Positions 1-6,858 of a stretch of 12,196 nt of DNA are shown here, one piece after another. The first letter of the stretch is position 1, and every line of letters starts with the position of its first letter. Under the pieces are notes generated by a model that had not been told where the DNA came from, ran no database searches, and worked only from the letters and a program-made list of their open reading frames with translations. A program made the position numbers and the translations under genes. This DNA is from Pseudomonadota bacterium (GTDB taxonomy: Bacteria; Desulfobacterota; Desulfobacteria; Desulfobacterales; Desulfobacteraceae), in assembly GCA_018812385.1 (NCBI GenBank), contig JAHJDU010000492.1:1-12196 (forward strand). Reading direction: 5' to 3'.

Positions 1-1
1 C

Positions 2-1204
2 CCCAATGAATTCAGGGATGCTGCAAGGCCCAACAGAACCAGTCCGATCTATGAATACCAGAAAAAGGCCAATGCAGTTTTCGGTGATTATTATGGCTGG
101 GAATGTCCCAACTATTTCCCTCCTCAAGGTGAAGTCCTTTATGAAACTCCAAGCTGGAGACGTTCCAATGCATTTGAGCATGTGGGCAATGAATGTCGCC
201 ATGCTATGAACAAGGCTGGAATCATAGATCTTACCCGTTTTGCCAAAACAAAAATTTCAGGACCGGGGGCTTTAAACTGGCTTAACAACATGACCTGCCA
301 GAAAGTGCCTGAAAAAGATGGCGCCATCGCTTTAAGTCCCATGCTGGATCACAATGGTAATTTTAAATCAGACATGACCATTACAAGGGTCAATGAAGAA
401 GAATTTTTTTGTGTGACAGCAAGTGTAGGTAAAAAACATGACCAGCACTGGATGCTGCTTAACCTTCCTTCCGATGGGTCTGTCCAGATGGATGATCTTA
501 CCTATAAAATGGGGTGTCTGGTTCTTGTGGGGCCTGAAAGCCGCAAGGTATTGGAAAAGATTGTTTACGGCGATGTGTCCAATGTCGCGTTTAAATTTTC
601 AACCAGCCAGGAACTTTATGTGGGCAGGACAAAATGCCGAATCAACCGCATGAACTATGTGGGAGAACTGGGATTTGAAATTTTTCATCCCATTGAACAG
701 CAGATTGCCATTTACAACGCCTTGATGGAAGCCAGCAAGAAAAATGGTATTAATCTTAAATTTATCGGTATGCATGCCATGGATTCAATGCGTCTTGAAA
801 AAGGATACCTGGCCTGGAAGAGTGAGATGAATGTTCACCATACCCCCCTTGAAACCAATGTGGCCTGGACGGTGAAGCTGGACAAGGATTTTATCGGTAA
901 GCCGGGCATCCTCAAACAAAAAGAAGAAGGCATTGCCTTGAAACTGGTCTGTCTGGTTGTTGATGCCACAGATTCAGATCCATGGGGATATAATCCGATT
1001 TTAAAAGATGGAGAACGTATCGGCATGACCTCATCAGGTGGTTACGGTCACAGGGTTGAAAAAAGTATTGCTTTGGGGTATATAAAACCTGAATTTGCAA
1101 AGGCCGGGACAAAAATGGAAGTGGAAATTTTAGGACGATCACGCAGCGCACAGGTTGTCATAATGCCGCTGTATGATCCTAAAAATGAAAAAATGAAGAG
1201 TTAG
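2..1204 (+). CDS. Dimethylglycine/sarcosine dehydrogenase-like protein, C-terminal part with GcvT domain (5' partial)
   Basis: The frame is open from the left edge, giving 400 visible residues. The GTG at 182 is internal, because the reading frame and its homology-like sequence continue upstream of it. The visible part starts with the linker typical of dimethylglycine/sarcosine dehydrogenases (a YGWECPNYF-like segment near residue 33, then a WRRS motif). It continues through an aminomethyltransferase (GcvT) fold: DLTRFAK and SGPGA near residues 75-87, YVGELGFE, MRLEKGY, a DFIGKPG segment and, near the end, SSGGYGHRVEKSIALGY. In this family an N-terminal FAD domain, here outside the window, oxidises the N-methyl group, and the GcvT domain passes the one-carbon unit to tetrahydrofolate. 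etfB follows after 26 nt, fitting ETF as electron acceptor. The substrate is inferred as dimethylglycine from the facing betaine methyltransferase operon. Sarcosine or another N-methyl amine is possible. A stand-alone GcvT is less likely. Confidence 0.82.
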   Translation, partial: PNEFRDAARPNRTSPIYEYQKKANAVFGDYYGWECPNYFPPQGEVLYETPSWRRSNAFEHVGNECRHAMNKAGIIDLTRFAKTKISGPGALNWLNNMTCQKVPEKDGAIALSPMLDHNGNFKSDMTITRVNEEEFFCVTASVGKKHDQHWMLLNLPSDGSVQMDDLTYKMGCLVLVGPESRKVLEKIVYGDVSNVAFKFSTSQELYVGRTKCRINRMNYVGELGFEIFHPIEQQIAIYNALMEASKKNGINLKFIGMHAMDSMRLEKGYLAWKSEMNVHHTPLETNVAWTVKLDKDFIGKPGILKQKEEGIALKLVCLVVDATDSDPWGYNPILKDGERIGMTSSGGYGHRVEKSIALGYIKPEFAKAGTKMEVEILGRSRSAQVVIMPLYDPKNEKMKS

Positions 1205-1230
1205 AAGCTAATAAAGAGGATGTATAAATA

Positions 1231-2001
1231 ATGAAAATCTGTGTATGTGTAAAACATGTACCCGACACTGCAGCAAGCATAAAGCTTGCTGGCGACAAAG
1301 GGTTTGAAGATTCTGAAATCAAATTTGTGGCCAACCCCTATGATGAATACGGGCTTGAAGAAGCGGTGAGCATTGTTGAAAAACAAGGCGGTGAGGTTGT
1401 TGTGGTGACGGTGGGTAAAGCTTCAGCAGTTACAACCATAAGGAGTGCCATGGCCATGGGTGCTCACAGGGCCATTCTCGTGAAAACCGACAGCCAGTTT
1501 TTGGACAGTGATTTGACTGCAAAAGCATTAAAAGCAGCCATGGATCAGGATGGGCTACCAGATATGATTTTTACGGGAAAAGGATCAGTTGACACGGAAA
1601 GTTTCCAGACCCAGTACCGTTTGGCCAAATCCCTTGGCATGTCCATTGTAAACGAAGTTTCCACCCTGACCCTTGATGGGGATAAAGCCCTGGTTGAAAG
1701 AGAAACCATTGCCGGGGAAAAACAGGTCATTGAAATGCGCCTCCCCTGTGTGATCGGGGCAACAAAGGGCCTGAATGAACCAAGATATCCCAAGTTCCCG
1801 GATATTATGAAAGCCAAGAAAAAAGAGATCAAAGAAATAGAGATCTCTGAACTGGGTATTGATGCATCCCAGGGCAAAGTGGTCATTGAAAAACTTGAAC
1901 CCGTACCGGAAAGATCCGGGGCAAAAATGCTTGAAGGATCTGTGGACGATCAGACGACTGAACTTGTCAGAATCCTTAAAGAGGATGAAAAGGTTTTATA
2001 A
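1231..2001 (+). CDS. etfB: Electron transfer flavoprotein, beta subunit
   Basis: Complete protein of 256 residues, the usual EtfB length. It opens with the family's MKICVCVKHVPDT start and has the NPYDEYGLEEA segment (35-45), the nucleotide-binding G-K-G-S-x-D stretch (116-121), and the diagnostic TKGLNEPRYP plus IMKAKKK signature (178-198). EtfB holds AMP and, with EtfA, carries electrons from acyl-CoA or N-methyl-amine dehydrogenases to the membrane quinone pool through ETF:quinone oxidoreductase. AGAGGA at 1215-1220 lies 10 nt before the ATG. The gene sits 26 nt after the dehydrogenase-like gene and 19 nt before etfA, so the three are probably one transcript and this ETF is probably dedicated to that dehydrogenase rather than to fatty acid oxidation. 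The family call is secure. The partner is inferred from position only. Confidence 0.96.
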   Translation: MKICVCVKHVPDTAASIKLAGDKGFEDSEIKFVANPYDEYGLEEAVSIVEKQGGEVVVVTVGKASAVTTIRSAMAMGAHRAILVKTDSQFLDSDLTAKALKAAMDQDGLPDMIFTGKGSVDTESFQTQYRLAKSLGMSIVNEVSTLTLDGDKALVERETIAGEKQVIEMRLPCVIGATKGLNEPRYPKFPDIMKAKKKEIKEIEISELGIDASQGKVVIEKLEPVPERSGAKMLEGSVDDQTTELVRILKEDEKVL

Positions 2002-2020
2002 GATTAAGGAGAATAAGGAT

Positions 2021-2959
2021 ATGGCCAGGACAGGAATTTTAATTGAAATTGAAAATAATGCGGTAAAAGAAACCAGCTTTGGTGTAATGACAGCTGCTGC
2101 CGGTGAGGAAATCTATGCACTGGTGCTGGACGATGATGCAGCTTCTGTTAAAGATAAGCTTGCAGAATATGGTGCCGCGGTAATCGTGAATATTACAGCA
2201 TCGGGTGAGCTTTCAAAAAGCCCTGACCTGCAAGCGGAAGCGCTTGCAGCAGCCGTAAAGGAATATAAGCTTGAGACCCTTCTGGGAACGGCCAGTGCAA
2301 CAGGTAGAGATTTGTTTGCAAGAATTGCCGCTATTCTGGATGAGCCTCTGGTATCTGATTGTGTGCAGATAAATATTGCAGAAAAGACCGTAAAAAAATC
2401 ACATTTTTCAGGCAAAGCCTTTGCCACGCTTAAAGTGAATGGATCTGTTTTTCTGTGTACCATCCGTCCCAATTCCATTGAACCTGTGGCAGCATCTGCG
2501 GCAGGGGCTGGGGATATTATTGAGTTCGCGGCGAATGTGGCAGATCCGGGACTCATTAAGATTGTGGAGATCAAAAAAGATACAGCAGGAAAGCTGGATC
2601 TGACCGAAGCCCCCATCGTTATCACAGGTGGCCGGGCCATCAAGGCCGCTGAAAACTATAAAATGCTTGAAGCATGTGCCAAAAAAATAGGGGCTGCAGT
2701 GGGTGCCTCCAGGGCTGCTGTGGATGCGGGCTTTGCTCCCCATTCCATGCAGGTGGGCCAGACCGGTAAGACAGTAAGCCCAAGGCTCTATATTGCCTGT
2801 GGTGTTTCCGGTGCGGTTCAACATTTTGCAGGCATGAAAACGTCAAAGGTCATTGTGGCTATTAATGAAGACAAGGACGCACCTATTTTTTCCAAGTGTG
2901 ATTATGGCATCGTGGGAGATATTTTTGATGTTGTTCCAGCATTGACTGAAAAGCTTTAA
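2021..2959 (+). CDS. etfA: Electron transfer flavoprotein, alpha subunit
   Basis: 312 residues from the ATG at 2021, which has AAGGAG at 2006-2011 with a 9-nt spacer. An upstream in-frame ATG at 1859 lies deep inside etfB, lacks the family's N-terminus and is not used here. The N-terminal domain packs against EtfB. The C-terminal FAD-binding domain is textbook: GASRAAVDAG (228-237), VGQTGKTVSP (245-254), GVSGAVQH (261-268) and a DYGIVGD segment (294-300). There is no extra N-terminal ferredoxin domain, so it is the short, simple EtfA type. With EtfB it forms the heterodimer that would accept electrons from the dehydrogenase encoded at the start of the operon. It is the last gene of the rightward transcript, which ends at the hairpin just downstream. 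Confidence 0.97.
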   Translation: MARTGILIEIENNAVKETSFGVMTAAAGEEIYALVLDDDAASVKDKLAEYGAAVIVNITASGELSKSPDLQAEALAAAVKEYKLETLLGTASATGRDLFARIAAILDEPLVSDCVQINIAEKTVKKSHFSGKAFATLKVNGSVFLCTIRPNSIEPVAASAAGAGDIIEFAANVADPGLIKIVEIKKDTAGKLDLTEAPIVITGGRAIKAAENYKMLEACAKKIGAAVGASRAAVDAGFAPHSMQVGQTGKTVSPRLYIACGVSGAVQHFAGMKTSKVIVAINEDKDAPIFSKCDYGIVGDIFDVVPALTEKL

Positions 2960-2970
2960 CAAGGTTGATA

Positions 2971-2991
2971 GCCCGGTTGTTTAAACCGGGC
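2971..2991. terminator. Hairpin between convergent operons, likely bidirectional terminator
   Basis: Perfect 8-bp inverted repeat GCCCGGTT / AACCGGGC (2971-2978 and 2984-2991) with a 5-nt loop. It begins 11 nt after the etfA stop and ends 16 nt before the stop of the leftward methyltetrahydrofolate methyltransferase gene. On the plus strand it is followed by ATTGTTTTA, a short broken T-run. On the minus strand the T-run is poor. Its place between two convergent stop codons is the main support for a terminator serving both transcripts. It should work better for the rightward one. Confidence 0.72.
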
Positions 2992-3007
2992 ATTGTTTTA
3001 TATAGCT

Positions 3008-3808
3008 TTAACTTTCAATGGCTCCTGAACGAACTCCTTTAAGATAGTTCATGCAGTAATCGTCGTGGCTCAAGAGCATGTCAGCCGTTCGTATGACGGC
3101 CATTATTTTTTTGTCCAGAGGATCAATAATGGCGGAATCCATGCCGGCAGCCATCATCAAAGAGACAAATGTCCTGTTGATGATCTTTCTCTGGGGCAGT
3201 CCATAGGAGATATTGGATAAACCTCCTGTGATATGAACCTCTGGAAATTCAGCCTTGATAGCTCTGACCGCATTCAGTACCATGATGCCTTTGGTGGACT
3301 CGACGCTGATGGGCTGGACCAGGGGATCCACATAAATGGAAGCCGTGGGGATGCCGATCTTGTTGAGTTCTTTAACCAGGGTTTTTGCGCGGCCAAGGAT
3401 ATCATCTGAAGAGGCTGGCATGCCGGCATCATCCATGCAAAGGGCAATGACCTTGCACTCCTTGCCTTCAAGAAAGGGCATCATGGCATTAAACCGTTCT
3501 TTTTCCAGGCTGATGGAATTGATCATGGGGATTTTTTCCACCATCTTAAAGGCCATTTCCAGGACAGCAGGGTCCGGACTGTCCAGGGTGAGGGGCACGG
3601 TTGCAATTGGCTGGATAGTGTCCAAAAGCCATTTCATGTCCTCGGTTTCATGGCCGATGCGAGCCCCGGCATTGACATCAATAAAGTTGGCGCCTGCTTC
3701 TATCTGTTTTTTTACATCTTCAATGATGTAGTCGCTATTGCGCTCTGCCACGGCAGCCTGTACCAATTTTCTGGAGGTGTTGATTCTTTCGCCTATTACT
3801 TCAAACAT
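3008..3808 (-). CDS. Methyltetrahydrofolate:corrinoid methyltransferase (MtgA-like, AcsE/MetH pterin-binding family)
   Basis: 266 residues forming a single pterin-binding TIM barrel, the usual length of MtgA/AcsE-type proteins. Visible family motifs are GERIN (6-10), GANFIDVNAG (39-48), LDSPD (75-79), NSIS (97-100), DPLVQPI (161-167), GGLSNISYGLPQR (195-207) and GMDSAIIDPLD (222-232). Asp76, Asn97, Asp161 and Asn199 sit at or within one position of the pterin-binding Asp75, Asn96, Asp160 and Asn199 of Moorella MeTr. In the betaine pathway the enzyme moves the methyl group from methyl-Co(III) corrinoid protein onto tetrahydrofolate, so methyl-THF can be oxidised or used in the Wood-Ljungdahl pathway. 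GGGAGA lies about 10 nt before the ATG. It is the third gene of the leftward operon, 33 nt after the corrinoid protein gene. The direction of methyl transfer is inferred from context. Confidence 0.93.
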   Translation of the reverse strand: MFEVIGERINTSRKLVQAAVAERNSDYIIEDVKKQIEAGANFIDVNAGARIGHETEDMKWLLDTIQPIATVPLTLDSPDPAVLEMAFKMVEKIPMINSISLEKERFNAMMPFLEGKECKVIALCMDDAGMPASSDDILGRAKTLVKELNKIGIPTASIYVDPLVQPISVESTKGIMVLNAVRAIKAEFPEVHITGGLSNISYGLPQRKIINRTFVSLMMAAGMDSAIIDPLDKKIMAVIRTADMLLSHDDYCMNYLKGVRSGAIES

Positions 3809-3841
3809 AGTCTATTTTTCTCCCGTATTTATACATCCAGC

Positions 3842-4474
3842 TTAGTGAACAAGGCTTTTAGCAAGTTTTGAAGCAGCACCGGCATCGGCTGCAAACCCGT
3901 CTGCACCGATTTCATCGGAAAAGGACTGGGTAACAGGTGCGCCGCCCACAAGAATTTTAACCTGGTCCCGAAGACCGCTTTCCACAATGGCATCCACTGT
4001 TTGTTTCATCATGGGCATAGTGGTGGTCAAAAGAGCAGACAGGCAGACAATCTGGGCATTTTTCTCCTTGATCTGGGTTACAAATTCTGCAGGGCTGATG
4101 TCCACCCCAAGATTATGAACCTCCATGCCTGCGCTTTCCATCATCATGGACACAAGATTTTTCCCTATGTCATGGAGGTCGCCTTTGACAGTACCGATGA
4201 TTACCCTGGCACCTGCGACAGACTCACCATCTTTTAACAGGGGCTTGAGTATGACTACGCAGCTTGCCATGGCCTTTGCAGCCATTAGGACTTCAGGGAT
4301 GAACATGTCACCATTTTCCATTTTTTCACCCACGATGTCCATGCCGGCTATCAGACCTTTGTTGAGAATCTCGACGGCCGGAGTATTCTGGGCTAGAGCA
4401 TCATTTACAAGGTTTTTCACTTTTTCAATGTCGCAGGCAACAAGGGCATTGATCATTGCATTAAAATCAGTCAT
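3842..4474 (-). CDS. Dimethylamine/betaine-type corrinoid (B12-binding) methyl-carrier protein
   Basis: 210 residues, typical of MtbC/MttC/MtgC proteins. The N-terminal four-helix cap domain (about 1-85) contains the ENGDMFIPEVLMAA motif (53-66). The Rossmann-like B12-binding domain carries D-x-H-x-x-G at 99-104, with His101 as the lower cobalt ligand, S-x-L at 146-148, and the V-G-G-A-P loop at 176-180. The protein shuttles methyl groups between the MttB-family enzyme, which methylates Co(I), and the methyltetrahydrofolate methyltransferase, which demethylates Co(III). The gene lies 11 nt after the mttB-type gene. Its AAAGGAG overlaps the TAA stop of that gene, so the two are probably translated in balance. 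Which methyl donor it serves cannot be told from this protein alone. Confidence 0.95.
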   Translation of the reverse strand: MTDFNAMINALVACDIEKVKNLVNDALAQNTPAVEILNKGLIAGMDIVGEKMENGDMFIPEVLMAAKAMASCVVILKPLLKDGESVAGARVIIGTVKGDLHDIGKNLVSMMMESAGMEVHNLGVDISPAEFVTQIKEKNAQIVCLSALLTTTMPMMKQTVDAIVESGLRDQVKILVGGAPVTQSFSDEIGADGFAADAGAASKLAKSLVH

Positions 4475-4485
4475 TTTTTTCTCCT

Positions 4486-5895
4486 TTAAGTATTTTTACG
4501 TTTTTCAACATATTCGATTAATTGCTTTTCAATTTTTGGATCTATATCAGGTTTTTCATAGAAAGCCAATCTCTGGGCAACTTTATCTTCGGCAATCTGA
4601 TCGATTCTTTTCTTTCCATCTTTTGTCCAGGCATCCGGGTTTTTACGGCTCATGAGGGTGGGCATGAAAAATTCTGTCCGGCATAGCTTGAAGGTTTTGG
4701 GGTGTGTCAGGTACTGCCCGCCGATACCCACTTCTTTGATCACCTCAATGTCAATGGATTCATCCGTAAGGGCCAGGGGGCGTAACATGCTTTGCACCAT
4801 GCCGCAGATTTCCTCGTCAATGATGAATTTTTCAAAACTCATGGCAATATAGGAGCCAAGGATGCCGCAGGCGTGAAGGATAAAATTAATCCCGCTTCTG
4901 GCTGCAGTGGAAAGTGCCAGGGCAGATTCAGCGCCAGCCTGGGCATCTGTGCACATGGCATCGGTCAAGGCACCGCCGGATCTGGAAGGCAGGTTGTAGA
5001 ACCGTGCCATCTGGGCCGTAAGATGGATGTTTTTAGACAATTCAGGCGCACCAATGGACAGAGCACCGGTTTTCATATCCATGACCGAGGAAGTGGAACC
5101 ATAAATCACGGGAGCTCCCGGCCTGACCAGCTGGGCCAGGGTGATGCCGGCCAGGATTTCTGCATTCTGCAGGGCCAGAACCCCGTCCAGGGTCACAGGT
5201 CCGGAACCGCCGGCCATGATCAGGGAAGCTACCACGCAGGCCTGGTTGTGACGGGCAAGCTCAATAAGGGCGCCAGCCATTTCTTCGGAAAACTGCAGTG
5301 GGGAAAGGGAGTTGATCAGGGAGACAGACACTGTCTTGTCCATGATATTTTCCTTGCCACCCCATAGAATACCGGCCATTTCAATTCCGTCCAGAGCTCC
5401 CTGGCGGGAGACCGGACTTCCCATGAAGGGCTTGTCACACAAGAGCATATTGGATAGGTTTAAATCTAAATGTACCGTCTCATGGGGCATATCAGCCGGT
5501 TCCACCATCATCCATCCATTCATGTTAATATAAGGGGAGGTCTGGATCAGTTTGCAGAAATTATCGTAATCTTCCATGGTGGCCTGACGCTGGTTGCCTT
5601 GTGCATCCATGATAAAAGGAGCGCCGTATCCGGGCAGGAATACAAAATCATCTTCCCCGATTTCCACATTTTTTTCAGGGTTCCTGGCATGGACGGTAAA
5701 GCGTTTGGGTGCAGTTTTTAAAGCGTTTTTAATGTCAGATTCTTCAAAAAAAACAATTGTACCTTCTACCCTTTGTCCGTTAGCCTTGAAAATTTCAAGG
5801 GCTTGTTTTTCTTTAAAAGAAACACCTGTGTTTCTTAGAAGATCCATGGCAACAGAATGGATCTTCTTCATATTTTGGACGTTCAGTTCCTGCAT
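4486..5895 (-). CDS. Non-pyrrolysine MttB-family methyltransferase, probable glycine betaine:corrinoid methyltransferase (MtgB-like)
   Basis: 469 residues of the trimethylamine methyltransferase family (COG5598). Recognisable parts are the N-terminal MKKIHSVAMDLLRNTGV helix (9-25), the FLPGYGAPF segment (86-94), CDKPFMGSP (153-161), LIMAGGSGPVT (225-235) and the C-terminal block with RSGGALTDA, QAGAESA, GGQYLTHP and TEFFMPTLMSR (305-417). The frame runs through with no in-frame TAG, so it is the pyrrolysine-free branch that includes glycine betaine, proline betaine and carnitine methyltransferases. It would take one methyl from the quaternary amine and methylate the Co(I) corrinoid protein encoded next. 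Glycine betaine is favoured because the facing operon begins with a protein that would use the product, dimethylglycine. Proline betaine is the main alternative. The start used here is the second ATG. A first ATG 12 nt upstream is followed directly by TAA (see findings). Confidence 0.88.
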   Translation of the reverse strand: MQELNVQNMKKIHSVAMDLLRNTGVSFKEKQALEIFKANGQRVEGTIVFFEESDIKNALKTAPKRFTVHARNPEKNVEIGEDDFVFLPGYGAPFIMDAQGNQRQATMEDYDNFCKLIQTSPYINMNGWMMVEPADMPHETVHLDLNLSNMLLCDKPFMGSPVSRQGALDGIEMAGILWGGKENIMDKTVSVSLINSLSPLQFSEEMAGALIELARHNQACVVASLIMAGGSGPVTLDGVLALQNAEILAGITLAQLVRPGAPVIYGSTSSVMDMKTGALSIGAPELSKNIHLTAQMARFYNLPSRSGGALTDAMCTDAQAGAESALALSTAARSGINFILHACGILGSYIAMSFEKFIIDEEICGMVQSMLRPLALTDESIDIEVIKEVGIGGQYLTHPKTFKLCRTEFFMPTLMSRKNPDAWTKDGKKRIDQIAEDKVAQRLAFYEKPDIDPKIEKQLIEYVEKRKNT

Positions 5896-5922
5896 TCGAT
5901 CTTACATTGTTTTTTCTCCTTT
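5896..5922 (-). promoter_or_regulatory. mttB leader with Shine-Dalgarno and ATG-TAA start-stop
   Basis: On the minus strand the leader reads AAAGGAG (5916-5922), eight bases AAAAAACA, then ATGTAA (5907-5902), GATCGA, and the ATG of the methyltransferase gene (5895). The ideal SD spacing belongs to the first ATG, whose second codon is TAA. The real ATG is 20 nt from the SD and has no good site of its own. All are in one frame. Confidence 0.7.
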
Positions 5923-5962
5923 AAATATTGGGGCTATGAATTATTCATTGTAGGACGCAAAT

Positions 5963-5991
5963 TCTATACCATATCTGAAACTAAATATCAA
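5963..5991 (-). promoter_or_regulatory. Candidate sigma70 promoter for the methyltransferase operon
   Basis: On the minus strand TTGATA (5991-5986) is separated by 17 nt from TATAGA (5968-5963). A shifted -10, TAGAAT (5966-5961), is also possible with 19 nt. The predicted transcription start falls about 30-35 nt before the SD of the methyltransferase operon. It was found by eye and no consensus scoring was done. No GG-N10-GC sigma54 element was seen. Confidence 0.45.
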
Positions 5992-5999
5992 AGATCTTG

Positions 6000-6040
6000 C
6001 TTTTAAGCTAAAAGGCAGGGTAAAAGTATTCTAATAGAAT
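6000..6040. promoter_or_regulatory. Two short palindromes in the divergent intergenic region, possible operators
   Basis: CTTTTA-AGC-TAAAAG (6000-6014) and ATTCTA-A-TAGAAT (6028-6040) are hyphenated palindromes with perfect 6-bp arms. They lie between the candidate promoter of the methyltransferase operon and the start of the iron-sulfur protein gene at 6059. They could bind a regulator controlling both sides, but such AT-rich 6-bp arms arise often by chance. Confidence 0.25.
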
Positions 6041-6058
6041 GATGATCAGGGGGCTATT

Positions 6059-6850
6059 ATGACAAGATCTGTCACATCCGGTGATTTAAGGGGTTTTATT
6101 GAAAAATATGTAAATGATTATCCAAAGGCCACTGGTGAAAAAAATATCTGGATGTCCCCCCTTGCAGTTACAGCAAAGGCTGACAGCCGCTTTGATATTC
6201 TGCCGCAAATTGCAGCCGATGACCATGTCCTTCCAAAAGAGCTTCTGGCCACGGGAAAGTCTGTGATTGTTCTATTTGTTCCGTTTATAAAACAACTGGC
6301 CAAGGAAAATCACAAAGGGGATATTCCCTGCCGCAACTGGGGGCTGGCATATGAATCCACCAATACACTGATTAATAAATTGACTGGGCAGATAAAACTT
6401 TTTCTTGAAGATGCAGGATATATGTCGGCTCTGGTTCCGGCAACGCATAATTTTGATCATAAGAAACTCATGGCCCGCTGGTCCCATAAGCATCTGGGAT
6501 ATATCGCAGGCCTGGGCCGATTTGGTGTCAATGCCCAGTTCATAACGCCATCAGGCTGTGCCGGCCGTTTGGGCAGCCTTGTCACCGAAGCAGATCTTGG
6601 TGACAGCCCTCTGGTGATGGAAAAGGAACTTTGCCTTCATAAAAACGGTCATAAATGCCTGGTTTGCGTCAGGCGATGCCCAATTGGGGCAGTGTCTGAA
6701 AAGACAGGAATAGACAGGGAAAAATGCTGGGCCAGGCTAAAGTCCAACCTAATGGAAACACAAGAATTGACCGGTCTGAAAGAAACCACCCATGTCTGTG
6801 GAAAATGCCAGGTTGTGGTTCCCTGTAGTTTTAAGATTCCAAAGGTATGA
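6059..6850 (+). CDS. QueG-like 4Fe-4S protein (epoxyqueuosine reductase-related, function unknown)
   Basis: 263 residues, probably cytoplasmic. The middle has the HLGYIAGLGRFGVNAQFITPSGCAGRLGSL-type segment (about 145-174) shared by QueG-related iron-sulfur proteins. The C-terminal third carries eight cysteines that suit two 4Fe-4S clusters: Cys192, Cys200-x2-Cys203-x3-Cys207-Pro, Cys223, and Cys247-x2-Cys250-x5-Cys256. True QueG is a longer cobalamin-dependent tRNA enzyme, and no queuosine gene lies nearby, so this is probably a paralogue. It is divergent from the corrinoid methyltransferase operon across 163 bp. That suggests, as inference only, a reducing or activating role toward the corrinoid protein. 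AGGGGG precedes the ATG by about 6 nt. Its stop is 8 nt from the stop of the convergent hydrolase gene, with no hairpin between. The family call is fairly sure, the role unknown. Confidence 0.75.
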   Translation: MTRSVTSGDLRGFIEKYVNDYPKATGEKNIWMSPLAVTAKADSRFDILPQIAADDHVLPKELLATGKSVIVLFVPFIKQLAKENHKGDIPCRNWGLAYESTNTLINKLTGQIKLFLEDAGYMSALVPATHNFDHKKLMARWSHKHLGYIAGLGRFGVNAQFITPSGCAGRLGSLVTEADLGDSPLVMEKELCLHKNGHKCLVCVRRCPIGAVSEKTGIDREKCWARLKSNLMETQELTGLKETTHVCGKCQVVVPCSFKIPKV

Positions 6851-6858
6851 AAGAATGA

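Noticed and set aside
182..1204. Stand-alone GcvT-like protein starting at GTG 182
   Set aside because: The same frame is open to the left edge and its upstream residues match the linker of dimethylglycine dehydrogenase-type proteins, so the GTG is internal.
1859..2020. N-terminal extension of EtfA inside etfB
   Set aside because: The 54 extra residues are a shadow of the etfB frame. The ATG at 2021 has a good SD and gives a normal EtfA N-terminus.
4486..5895. Pyrrolysine-containing MttB
   Set aside because: There is no in-frame TAG within the gene and no tRNA-Pyl or pyl genes in the window. It belongs to the pyrrolysine-free branch.
5594..5953. Plus-strand open frames opposite the MttB-family gene (also 3336-3731 and 4125-4655)
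   Set aside because: They are antisense shadows of strongly recognised genes, with no SD and no family-like sequence.
6059..6850. Genuine QueG (epoxyqueuosine reductase)
   Set aside because: It is shorter than QueG and no queuosine genes are nearby. Only a family relationship is claimed.
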